Source of the DNA: JAQBVV01 sp965249205
GTDB taxonomy: Bacteria; Acidobacteriota; Vicinamibacteria; Vicinamibacterales; UBA2999
Assembly (NCBI GenBank): GCA_965249205.1
Contig: CBDFLL010000006.1
Span: forward strand, 434,001 to 498,000
Direction of reading: 5' to 3'
Length of the DNA: 64,000 nt
Below are positions 8,297 through 16,446 of this stretch, piece by piece. Positions within the stretch are counted from its first letter, which is position 1, and each line of letters begins with the position of its first letter. The notes below the pieces were generated by a model. The model was given only the letters and a program-made list of their open reading frames with translations, searched no databases and was not told the origin of the DNA. The position numbers and the translations under genes were made by a program.

Positions 8297-9664
8297 TCAG
8301 TCTGCGCGGCTGCCAATGAGTGGCAGTAGCTCACCAACGTCCTTCGGCAGCCCCGTGCTGAGGACCTCCGCACCGGTCAGTGTCACCAGGATCGTGTCTT
8401 CAATCCGGACGTGCAACTGCTGTTCGGGGATGTCGATGATCGGCTCGATCGCCAACACCATGCCCGCCTCGAAGGGAAGCGACCAGTCGCCGACGTCGTG
8501 CACTGACAGGCCAACGTAGTGCCCCACGTAGGCGTAGCGTGGATCGAAGCCTCGCGCCCTGAAGACGTCCTCAGCGAGCGTGCGCACTGTCGTGCGTGTG
8601 ACACCGGGACGAATGGCAGCAATGATCGCGCGCTGCGCGCTGAGCGTGGCCTGATAGGCCTCGAGCTGCGCGTCACTGAAGCGCCCTGACACCGGCCACG
8701 TCCGCGTGATATCCACCGTCAGGTAGTCCAGCGACCCGCCGTAATCCATCACAACGAGCTCGCCGGCTGCCATTCGCCGGCCGTTGTCTTCGTAGTGCCA
8801 GCGATTGCCCATAGGTCCAGACCCGACGATCGCCGGATAGGCGGCGGCTTGCAGCCCGTGCGTCAGCATCCAATGTGTTGCTGCCGCCTCGAGTTCGTAC
8901 TCGAAACGTCCCGGCGCTGACACCTCGATCGCCCGCCGGAGTGCCTCCGCGCTGATCCGGGCGTTGTGCCGGAGGATCTCGATCTCGCGGGGTGTCTTGA
9001 TCAGGCGCAGTCGATCGAGGTGTGGCGTGACGTCCTGCAGCGAGTGAGACGGAAACCGCGCTCGTAGGGCCGCCGCGCGCGCCCCATCTTCAGTTGGATG
9101 CTGGGCGAAGGGGCTGGCGAGACGTCTGGCCGTGGCGAGTTCGGTATCGGTGCGGCTGTTGTTGACCGTGTCACGTGCCGACAGACGACCCCAGATGAGA
9201 TCGGCGCCCGGCTCGCTGGACCGATCGGCCAGGAACTCGTCGAGTTCCGGCAGTGGCTGGATGGAGGCAAACTCGTACGTGCGAGTGGCATCGGGCACCT
9301 CGAGCCAGTTCGGTCCTTCGTATCGAATCTGCGCCGCGCTCAGCGGCGGCAGAAAGAGGTGCGCTTCGCCGGTGACGCCATCCATGACGAGCACGGCGTT
9401 GAGTGACTCGTTGCCGGTCAGATAGAAGAAGTCGTTGTCCTGGCGGAAGCGCACGCCTGGGGACGCATCAGTCGCGCCAAACATGACGAGCGTGCCACGT
9501 TGAAGCCCGCTGGCGAGTCGCTGTCGGCGCGCGGCGAATTCCTGGGGCGGGTAGCCCATCCGCTCGGCAGTTGGCGAGGAGGTCCAGACGACGGCCAGTA
9601 GCAGGAGGCCGATCATCGGGCGGAGTGCGGGTCTCAGGGTCGCTGCATGCCGACGCATACCCAC
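8297..9664 (-). CDS. pepP: exported Xaa-Pro aminopeptidase (M24B)
   Basis: Dinuclear-metal aminopeptidase that removes an N-terminal residue before proline. The 455 residues comprise an aminopeptidase P N-terminal domain ('FFYLTGNESLNAVLV') and a pita-bread catalytic domain. The five metal ligands can be placed: Asp in 'VVMDYGG', Asp in 'LTVDITRTWPV', His in 'VHDVGDW' or nearby 'GHYVGLSVH', Glu in 'LAIEPIIDI', Glu in 'RIEDTILV'. The N-terminus has basic residues then 'PMIGLLLLAVVWTSSPTA', a probable signal peptide or anchor, unlike the cytosolic E. coli enzyme. The 5' end overlaps prmA by 31 bp. Confidence 0.9.
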   Translation of the reverse strand: MGMRRHAATLRPALRPMIGLLLLAVVWTSSPTAERMGYPPQEFAARRQRLASGLQRGTLVMFGATDASPGVRFRQDNDFFYLTGNESLNAVLVMDGVTGEAHLFLPPLSAAQIRYEGPNWLEVPDATRTYEFASIQPLPELDEFLADRSSEPGADLIWGRLSARDTVNNSRTDTELATARRLASPFAQHPTEDGARAAALRARFPSHSLQDVTPHLDRLRLIKTPREIEILRHNARISAEALRRAIEVSAPGRFEYELEAAATHWMLTHGLQAAAYPAIVGSGPMGNRWHYEDNGRRMAAGELVVMDYGGSLDYLTVDITRTWPVSGRFSDAQLEAYQATLSAQRAIIAAIRPGVTRTTVRTLAEDVFRARGFDPRYAYVGHYVGLSVHDVGDWSLPFEAGMVLAIEPIIDIPEQQLHVRIEDTILVTLTGAEVLSTGLPKDVGELLPLIGSRAD

Positions 9665-10515
9665 TCGTTTTCTTCTGACCGGGTGCTGACGGTGAAGCCG
9701 GAGTACGCGGCTCGGACCGCGTCCTCTTCCTCTCGCATGAATCCACTCAAGATGAGGCGCCCGCCCGGCACGGTCAGATCGCGCAGCCGTGCAGCGGTCT
9801 CGACGAGTAGGGCGCCGGTCAGATTCGCGCTGACGAGTTTGAACGCGCCGGGTTCCATCGCACGCACATCGCCCACACGTAGCGTAACGTCAGCGGCGCG
9901 GTTCAGCAGGAGGTTTTCCTCGGCTGCGTGCAGGGCGTCCGGGTCGTCATCGATACCGAGCACGGGCGCCGCGCCGAGTCGGCTCATCGCGATGGCCAGC
10001 ACGCCGGACCCGGTTCCGATGTCGAGTGCCGAGTGCCCGCGCACGTCCACGTGTTGCAGCGATGCCAGGCAGAGACGCGTCGTCGCGTGATGCGCTGTGC
10101 CGAAACCCATCGAGGGCCGGATCACGATGACCACCGGTCGCCTGAGCGGCGTACCTCCGCTCTCGGCCGCAAGATCCAGTTGCAACTTACCGGTGTGCGG
10201 AATGTCCCACGGGGGCGCGACGATAATGTTTCCGACTCGCACCGCGCGAAGGTTGGCCTGGGACCTGGCGACCCAATCCTCATCCGGTACGTCGAGGGAC
10301 TGGAAGGTCAGGTCGGGGAACTGTCGACCGAGCCCCGCCGATGCTCGGTCCCGTTCGTCGTTGCTGCTGAAATAGACTCGTAAGCTGTGCGGATCTGCGT
10401 CGTCGATCGCAGCCACTTTGTAATCAAGGAAGGCTGCGTGCAATCGGTCCAGGCCATCCGGAGATGTCGGCTCACGACGTCTCACCTCGAGCGCTGGCCA
10501 GGTTCGCGGTGTCAT
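9634..10515 (-). CDS. prmA: ribosomal protein L11 methyltransferase
   Basis: SAM-dependent methyltransferase that trimethylates ribosomal protein L11. It has 293 residues, with a substrate-recognition N-terminal domain and a Rossmann-fold catalytic domain showing 'MGFGTAHHATTRLCL' (family GxGxHxTT block), SAM loop 'ALDIGTGSGVLAIAMSRLG', acidic residue in 'GIDDDPDALHAAEEN' and 'VSANLTGALLVE' in place of NI(L/V)A. The start ATG overlaps the dnaJ stop by 4 bases and the end overlaps pepP by 31. dnaJ-prmA is a common neighbourhood. Confidence 0.93.
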   Translation of the reverse strand: MTPRTWPALEVRRREPTSPDGLDRLHAAFLDYKVAAIDDADPHSLRVYFSSNDERDRASAGLGRQFPDLTFQSLDVPDEDWVARSQANLRAVRVGNIIVAPPWDIPHTGKLQLDLAAESGGTPLRRPVVIVIRPSMGFGTAHHATTRLCLASLQHVDVRGHSALDIGTGSGVLAIAMSRLGAAPVLGIDDDPDALHAAEENLLLNRAADVTLRVGDVRAMEPGAFKLVSANLTGALLVETAARLRDLTVPGGRLILSGFMREEEDAVRAAYSGFTVSTRSEENEWVCVGMQRP

Positions 10516-11641
10516 CCGAAGATGTCTCTGACGCGATCGAACAGCCCCTTGTCATCCTCCTGGGCGACTGGGGTTGGCACAAACGTCTCTGCCGGCAGCG
10601 CGCTGGCCAGTTGTTCCACGAGTTTCCTTTGCTCGCGGGTAAGTTTCCTGGGCGTCACGACCTTGACCGTCACCATGAGGTTGCCGCGTCCTCGGCCGCT
10701 GACGTCCGGCATGCCCCGGCCAGGCAGGTTGAACGTCGTCCCGCTTTGCGTGCCCTCAGGTACGGAAAACGGCTCTTCGCCCTCCAGCGTCGGAATCTCG
10801 AGCTGACCGCCGAGGGCGAGCGTCGGAAAACTTACCCTGATCTCGCAGAACAGGTCATTGCCTTCACGCTGAAAGAAGGCGTGGTCCTGGACATGGATGA
10901 CGACGTAGAGGTCGCCGGCCTGGCCGCCTGACGGGCCCGCCTCGCCTTCACCACTCAGCCTGAGCCGCTGACCGGTGGCGATGCCGGCGGGGATGCGCAC
11001 GGTGAGCTTGCGTGCCTTCTGCACGCGACCCGCACCACGGCACGTCAGACAGGGTTTCGCGATGATGGCGCCGCTGCCCCGGCACTGCCCGCACGTGCGC
11101 GCCACGGTAAAAAATCCCTGCTGATAGCGCAGTTGGCCGTGTCCCTGGCATTGTGGACAAGTCGTCGGTTTTGAGCCGTGGCGGCGCCGCTCCCGTGACA
11201 CACGCCGCACGGTTCCTGTCTCGGAATCTGGATGTGCGTTTCGGCACCCTTGGCCGATTCTTCGAACGAGATTTCCAGGTCGTACCGAAGGTCGGCCCCT
11301 CGCTGCGGCCCGCCGCGTCGACGGCCATCGCCAAAGCCGAAGATGTCGCCGAGCCCACCAAGAATGTCTTCGAAACCAGTAAAGACCGTCGGATCGAAGC
11401 CTCCAGTGGCGGCGCCGCCAAGGCCTGCGTGTCCAAAGCGGTCGTACACGTGTCGCTTGTCGGCGTCCGCGAGCACGCCGTACGCTTCCGACGCCGCCTT
11501 GAACTGTTCTTCAGCCTTCTTATCTCCCGGATTGCGATCGGGGTGATGTTTCAGCGCGAGCTTGCGATACGCGCTCTTGATCGCCTGCTCGTCCGCGGTC
11601 TTGGGTACGCCCAGCACCTCGTAGTAGTCGCGCTTACTCAC
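10512..11641 (-). CDS. dnaJ: chaperone DnaJ (frame broken once near 11180)
   Basis: Hsp40 co-chaperone of DnaK. The J domain has 'YYEVLGVPKTADEQAIKSAY' and 'HHPDRNPGDKKAEEQF' with the HPD motif, then a G/F region and four CxxCxGxG zinc repeats: 'CGVCHGSGA', 'CPQCQGHG', 'CGQCRGSG', 'CLTCRGAG'. The first and second repeats are in different frames; adding one C to the run near 11180 would join 'CHGSGA' to 'HGSKPTTCPQC'. Nothing else is degraded, so a sequencing error is more likely than loss of function. The start is GTG at 11641, overlapping the grpE stop by 8 bases. dnaK is not in the window. Confidence 0.9.
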
Positions 11642-12170
11642 CCTTCGCAACCTTCACCATCGCGGCACGCAGAAGGCGTTCGCCAAGCATGTAGCCGGTG
11701 CGGAACTCCTCCATGATTTCGCCCTCCCGGTGTTCCGTGCTGACCTCGTGGAGCACCGCCTGGTGCACACGCGGATCAAAGTCGGCGCCAGTGGTCTCGA
11801 TTGGGGTGACACCACGCTGGCGGAGCAGGTCCGTCATCTGCCGGTGGATCAGTTCGACACCCGTTCGGTAGACCTCAGCGTCGCTGCCTGCCGGCGCATC
11901 GAGCGCCCGCTCAAGATTGTCGATGATGGGCAGCAACTCCCCGATTGCGTCGGCCACCAACGCATTGGCCTGGTCTCGGCGCTCGCGATCGATGCGCTTA
12001 CGGTAGTTATCGAACTCGGCCACGGTCCGCAGCAGCCGGTCCTGCAGGGCGTCCTTCTCGTCGCGCAGTTCCTGCAGCGGGTCGGTCTCGGTGGCTGGTG
12101 AGTCGCTGACCGTCTCTTCCTCGGATGGCGACGCAAGCGTGGATTCGTCGTTGTCGTTCGAAACGGTCAT
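11634..12170 (-). CDS. grpE: nucleotide exchange factor GrpE
   Basis: Releases ADP from DnaK. Of the 178 residues, an acidic disordered N-terminus of about 35 is followed by the long dimeric helix ('LRDEKDALQDRLLRTVAEFD', 'NYRKRIDRER') and the beta-wing domain with 'FDPRVHQAVLHEV' and 'GYMLGERLLRAAMVKVAKGE'. It sits 4 bp behind hrcA and overlaps dnaJ, which is the classical hrcA-grpE-dnaJ order. Confidence 0.95.
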   Translation of the reverse strand: MTVSNDNDESTLASPSEEETVSDSPATETDPLQELRDEKDALQDRLLRTVAEFDNYRKRIDRERRDQANALVADAIGELLPIIDNLERALDAPAGSDAEVYRTGVELIHRQMTDLLRQRGVTPIETTGADFDPRVHQAVLHEVSTEHREGEIMEEFRTGYMLGERLLRAAMVKVAKGE

Positions 12171-12174
12171 GGGG

Positions 12175-13224
12175 CTAGTGTGCGTCGCGCAGCACGCGCG
12201 ATACAGCCTGGGTAGTGCTATCGACGAGCGCGATCGCGCGCGAATAGTGCATTCGCATCGGACCGATCACGCCGACGGTTCTCACGGTCGTGCCTTCGAC
12301 TGCGGTGGACGCGATGAGGCTAAATGGTCGGAGGTCAGCGGCCGCGTGCTCCGCGCCGATGACGACTGTCAGTCCGGGCCCCTCGATGTACGCGTTCAAG
12401 AGATGGACCAGTCGTCCCTTCTCTTCCATCATCTCAACGAGCGCCCGCAGCGTCGCCAACGACACGCCTTCCTGCGCCGGTCCCGCCATCAGTGAGGCTG
12501 CGCCTTCTACATGAAACGCGTGGGGCTGTGGCAGTTCTTCGAGCGTCGAGCGCGCGAGCCGAAGCGCACGGGTCAACAACTGGTCGTAGAGCGTTCGCTC
12601 TTGCTGCAGTCGCGCGAGTACCGCTTCCCGGACGTCGAGCAGCGGCAGACCGGCGAACTCGGAGTTCAGATAGTTCGCGGCGCGCACCAGGTCGTCTGGG
12701 AGCACGTCCTCGCCAGCGTCCACGACTTTTTGCGTGACCTGGTTGCCGCGAGCGACCACGACCACCAGTACCCTCGACCCGCCGAGTGCCACGAATTCGA
12801 TCCGCTGTAACACGGCTACCGGGCTCCCGGAAAGCGCGAAGCCGACATTGCGGGCCGCGCGAGCGACCAGGTGGGACACGTTTGCGAGTAGGTCATCGAG
12901 CAGGGGCGACCGTTCGGCCTGCTCGCGGAGCTGATGCTCAACGCCAGCTGTCGGGCGTGCAGGCCGGCGTCCCTCGAGAAGGAGATCAACGAACACGCGG
13001 TAGCCACGGTCGGTCGGCACACGTCCGGCCGATGTGTGCGGTTGGTGGACGTAACCCTCCGCCTCGAGCTGCGACAGCACGTGCCGCACGGTGGCCGAAG
13101 ACAGGCCTAAGCCGCTCTGTCGGGCGAGGACCTGCGATGACACCGGCTCGCCGTTCGCAATATGTTCGCGGACCAGGGTGGCCAGAAGCCGTCGTGACCG
13201 TTCGGAAAGCTCGTAGGAAGCCAT
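12175..13224 (-). CDS. hrcA: heat-inducible transcription repressor HrcA
   Basis: Winged-helix repressor of class I heat-shock genes that usually binds CIRCE operators. The 349 residues show an N-terminal HTH ('EPVSSQVLARQSGLGLSSAT', 'VRHVLSQLEAEGYVHQPHTS'), the family block 'AGRVPTDRGYRVFVD', and a C-terminal GAF-like domain ending 'TVGVIGPMRMHYSRAIALVD'. A TATAAT box lies 23 bases upstream of the start. No CIRCE inverted repeat (TTAGCACTC-N9-GAGTGCTAA) is visible in the 58 bp ahead of the gene, so autoregulation by CIRCE is not supported here. Confidence 0.95.
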   Translation of the reverse strand: MASYELSERSRRLLATLVREHIANGEPVSSQVLARQSGLGLSSATVRHVLSQLEAEGYVHQPHTSAGRVPTDRGYRVFVDLLLEGRRPARPTAGVEHQLREQAERSPLLDDLLANVSHLVARAARNVGFALSGSPVAVLQRIEFVALGGSRVLVVVVARGNQVTQKVVDAGEDVLPDDLVRAANYLNSEFAGLPLLDVREAVLARLQQERTLYDQLLTRALRLARSTLEELPQPHAFHVEGAASLMAGPAQEGVSLATLRALVEMMEEKGRLVHLLNAYIEGPGLTVVIGAEHAAADLRPFSLIASTAVEGTTVRTVGVIGPMRMHYSRAIALVDSTTQAVSRVLRDAH

Positions 13225-13247
13225 GGACGTCAGTTGCTGAGCCTTCG

Positions 13248-13253
13248 ATTATA
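13248..13253 (-). promoter_or_regulatory. -10 box ahead of hrcA-grpE-dnaJ
   Basis: A perfect TATAAT on the minus strand, 23 bases upstream of the hrcA ATG. No convincing -35 box or CIRCE element is seen around it. Confidence 0.45.
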
Positions 13254-13282
13254 GCGAATGCGCCGGTGTTCTCTGCCGTGCG

Positions 13283-14119
13283 TCATTTTTTTTGCAGCGC
13301 GCCTTCCCACCGCATACTGACGGGGGCGACGTTGGCGTCGGCGATCTTCCCGTGTTTCACCGCGATCAGCTCCGCCAAGATGCTCACGGCGATTTCCTGG
13401 GGCGTGATCGCACCGATGTCGAGGCCGATCGGTGCGTGCACCGCCCGCAGGGAATCGGGCGCGACACCCTCCTCAACCAACGCATCGTAGATGCGCTTGA
13501 TCTTGGCCTTACTGCCGATGAGTCCCAGATAGCGCAACGGATTCGCTGTGAGGGCGCGGAGGGCATCGAGATCGTGCGTATGACCACGCGTGACGATCAC
13601 GGCGTAGGCCGTGGGTGGAAGCCGGTGCTGCTCGATCCACGTTGGAATATGCTCGACCATGACGTCGATGCCGTCGCCGAACCGCTCGCTGTTGGCGAAT
13701 TTTTCACGGTCGTCCACGACGTGCACTCTGAAGCCGACCTCGTGCGCCATTTTCGCCACGAAGTATCCGACGTGCCCGGCGCCAAACACGTAGACGGCCG
13801 GCGACGGTTCGACCGGTTCGATAAAGACCTCCATCTGGCCCCCGCAGACCAAGCCGGTTTCCTGGGCAAAGTCGTCGTTTAGCTCGAATGTCACGGTCAG
13901 CGGCCTACGGTTTGTAATCGCCTCCCGCGCCTTCCAGAAGGCATCGTTCTCGTAACACCCCCCGCCGATCGTGCCGACCGTCCGGCCGTCCGCGAAGACC
14001 AGCATCTTCGCGCCGACACGTTGCGGCGTGGACCCCGTAGACGAGACGATGGTGACAAGCGCCACATCCTCGCCCTGTTGAAGCGCGTCACTGAGCGCGG
14101 CGAAGACTTCCTGGTTCAT
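13283..14119 (-). CDS. XdhC/CoxI family protein
   Basis: Family that handles molybdenum cofactor delivery or insertion for xanthine dehydrogenase and CO dehydrogenase type enzymes. The 278 residues have an N-terminal XdhC_CoxI domain ('SSTGSTPQRVGAKMLV', 'VGTIGGGCYEND') and a C-terminal Rossmann XdhC_C domain ('VYVFGAGHVGYFVAKMAHEV', 'VIVTRGHTHDLDAL', 'GLIGSKAKIKRI', 'IGLDIGAITPQEIAVSI'). No molybdoenzyme structural genes are nearby. A TATAAT box ends 6 bases before the ATG, so the transcript is probably leaderless. Confidence 0.88.
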   Translation of the reverse strand: MNQEVFAALSDALQQGEDVALVTIVSSTGSTPQRVGAKMLVFADGRTVGTIGGGCYENDAFWKAREAITNRRPLTVTFELNDDFAQETGLVCGGQMEVFIEPVEPSPAVYVFGAGHVGYFVAKMAHEVGFRVHVVDDREKFANSERFGDGIDVMVEHIPTWIEQHRLPPTAYAVIVTRGHTHDLDALRALTANPLRYLGLIGSKAKIKRIYDALVEEGVAPDSLRAVHAPIGLDIGAITPQEIAVSILAELIAVKHGKIADANVAPVSMRWEGALQKK

Positions 14120-14125
14120 GGCTTG

Positions 14126-14131
14126 ATTATA
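14126..14131 (-). promoter_or_regulatory. -10 box of the XdhC-like gene, leaderless type
   Basis: TATAAT on the minus strand separated by exactly 6 bases from the ATG at 14119. This repeats the arrangement seen ahead of rsmE. Confidence 0.5.
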
Positions 14132-14157
14132 GAGCGCGGCTCATGCCTGCCGCCCTG

Positions 14158-16446
14158 CTAGTGGAGGGGGCAATATTCTTGGGGCTCGGTGCCGGCGAGG
14201 AATGATTCGCGCAGTACGTGCGAACACGCCGGAAGGGCTCGCTTACCAGTGTCTGCGTCGATCTCGACGAACGTGATGCCGTCTGGCACCGCGAAGCTGA
14301 CATTCGGGCGCCCGGCGAGCGCGGCTTGCATGAACGCCGTCCAGATGGGGAGCGCGGCCTGAGTGCCGGTCAGCGCGATCGGCTGATTGCTGTCAAAGCC
14401 CACCCAGACCACGGTGAGCAATTCGGGTGTAAAGCCGACGAACCAGGCGTCGCGAAGGTCGTTGGTCGTACCTGTCTTGCCGGCCGCATCCACCGTGAAT
14501 CCCGCCGCGCGCGCACCGGCCGCGGTTCCCGCGTCGAGCACGCCGCGCATCATGTTCGTGACCAGAAAGGTGGTGTCAGCCCGCGAGACTCGCACAGGCG
14601 GAGCCACCTGTGGTCGCCATTCGCGGTTGGCAGTCTCGATCCGCTGGATGGCCGTCAGCGGTCGCACGTGGCCGCCGTTGGAGAACAGCGTGTACGCCTG
14701 GGCCACATCGTACGGACTCAAGTCGAACGCGCCGAGGGTGATCGATGGAAAGGACTGCGGCGGGGGGCCGACGCCGATGGCACGCCACTGGTCGGCGACG
14801 CGCTCGAAGCCGATCGCCTCACCCACGCGAATCGTCCCGAGATTACGCGACATGGTGAGGGCCCGTCGCCACGTGATCTCGCCGTCGTACGCGTCGAAGT
14901 TGCGCGGCTCCCATAGCTGCTGGTCAAAGGCAAAGGTGGCTGGTGCATCAACGGTGAGAGATGCCGGCGTGAGGTCGGTGCGGCCCGCGCTGGCGGCGTA
15001 CTCGAAGGCCGCGAGGAAGACGAACGGCTTGAATACCGAGCCGGGCTGCCGACGGGCAGCGATCGCGCGGTTGAATTGAGACTGGTTGTACGAACGCCCA
15101 CCGACCATCGCGAGAATCTCTCCGCTTCTCGGGTCCACGGCGATGAGCGCGGCCTGTGCCTGATCCCCCCGCTGAGGGCCGGCGAGCAGTGCGTCGACGT
15201 CGGTGAGCCCGTCGCGCACAGCGTCGAGCGCTGCTCGTTGGAGGTTGAGATCGAGCGTGGTGAACACGTCATTGCGTCCGGCCTCGGTCACCGCGTCTGG
15301 AAACGCCTGGGCGACCTGCCCGCTCACCATGTCGACGAAATACGGCGCCTCGTTGTCGACAGCGCCCGTGACGACGCGCAGCGGCTCAGCCGCAGCTCGG
15401 CCGGCGGCCTCAGGGGAGAGGTATGCCTCTTCGACCATTGCGCGAAGGACCGCATCACGGCGCTCAACCGCCCGCTCCGGATTAGTAAATGGGGAATACG
15501 GAGCAGGGCTTTGGATCACGCCCGCGATCAAGGCCGCCTCGCCGAGGCTGAGATTCGAGACGTCCTTGCCGAAAAACAGGCGAGCGGCCTCGGCAATGCC
15601 GTGGATCGCGAATGAACCCCGCTGGCCGAGATACACATCGTTGAGATACAGCTCCAGGATTGTGTCTTTCGAAGCGCGGCGTTCGATCACCAGCGACATG
15701 AGCCCTTCGCGCACCTTGCGCACGTAGGACCGCCGGCCCTCGATCAGCTCAGCGTTGAACTCGTCGGCCAGAAAGAACATGCGCGCGAGTTGCTGGGTGA
15801 CGGTGCTGTAGCCCACAAGGTTCGGGTTGTCCCCGAAGATGTTGGTCGTCGCCGCGGCCATGATGCGGACCGGATTGACGCCCGGATGCGAGTAGAACTC
15901 CTGGTCCTCGATCGCGAGCACTGCCTGTTGCGCGAACGTCGGAATGGATGCCAACGGCACGCGGTGGCGCTTTTCTCGCCCCTCGGTCGTCATCAGTGCC
16001 GTGAGCAGCGGATGGTCCAGCTGAATCGTGTCGCGTGTGAGGCGCCCGGCCACTTCGATACCCTCGATGTGTGCTCCGCCAGTGAGGAACGAGACGCGGA
16101 GGAGCCCGCCGGCCGAGTCGGCGTCGCGCGGCATGACGGTTACGGCGTCGCGTGCGACCGCGAATTCGCCCGGAGTCTGCGTCGCGGACCGCTGGGCGTA
16201 TCCGAGGTCGTTCAGGCGGTCTACCAGACCGGACAGGCTGAGCGCCTGCCCCTGATGCAGGAGGAGAGGGCGCGCGTAGACGAGGGGCGGCGTGCGCTCG
16301 CGTTCCTCTGAGAGTCTCGCGTCGATCAGGCGGGAGTAGGACGCGTAAGCGGCGGCGAGCAGGCCCAGCGAGACTACCGTCAGGATGCCGACGGCGGTGA
16401 GGGCGTATCGAGCCCGGGGGGACCGCGAGGACCGGCGGCGCGTCAA
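14158..16446 (-). CDS. mrcB: class A penicillin-binding protein (PBP1B-like)
   Basis: Bifunctional peptidoglycan synthase of the inner membrane. A short basic cytoplasmic N-terminus is followed by a TM segment ('LTAVGILTVVSLGLLAAAYA'), a UB2H/PBP1B-like region, the GT51 glycosyltransferase ('AIEDQEFYSHPGVNPVRIMA', 'GYSTVTQQLARMFFL', 'LYLNDVYLGQRGSFAIHGIA') and the transpeptidase with SxxK in 'RQPGSVFKPFVFLAA', SxN in 'SRNLGT' and 'GKTGTTNDLRDAWFVG'. About 760 residues. The start is probably TTG at 16446, overlapping the bshC stop; frames further upstream lie inside bshC. A second, broken class A PBP lies at 51313-54264. Confidence 0.93.
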   Translation of the reverse strand: MTRRRSSRSPRARYALTAVGILTVVSLGLLAAAYASYSRLIDARLSEERERTPPLVYARPLLLHQGQALSLSGLVDRLNDLGYAQRSATQTPGEFAVARDAVTVMPRDADSAGGLLRVSFLTGGAHIEGIEVAGRLTRDTIQLDHPLLTALMTTEGREKRHRVPLASIPTFAQQAVLAIEDQEFYSHPGVNPVRIMAAATTNIFGDNPNLVGYSTVTQQLARMFFLADEFNAELIEGRRSYVRKVREGLMSLVIERRASKDTILELYLNDVYLGQRGSFAIHGIAEAARLFFGKDVSNLSLGEAALIAGVIQSPAPYSPFTNPERAVERRDAVLRAMVEEAYLSPEAAGRAAAEPLRVVTGAVDNEAPYFVDMVSGQVAQAFPDAVTEAGRNDVFTTLDLNLQRAALDAVRDGLTDVDALLAGPQRGDQAQAALIAVDPRSGEILAMVGGRSYNQSQFNRAIAARRQPGSVFKPFVFLAAFEYAASAGRTDLTPASLTVDAPATFAFDQQLWEPRNFDAYDGEITWRRALTMSRNLGTIRVGEAIGFERVADQWRAIGVGPPPQSFPSITLGAFDLSPYDVAQAYTLFSNGGHVRPLTAIQRIETANREWRPQVAPPVRVSRADTTFLVTNMMRGVLDAGTAAGARAAGFTVDAAGKTGTTNDLRDAWFVGFTPELLTVVWVGFDSNQPIALTGTQAALPIWTAFMQAALAGRPNVSFAVPDGITFVEIDADTGKRALPACSHVLRESFLAGTEPQEYCPLH

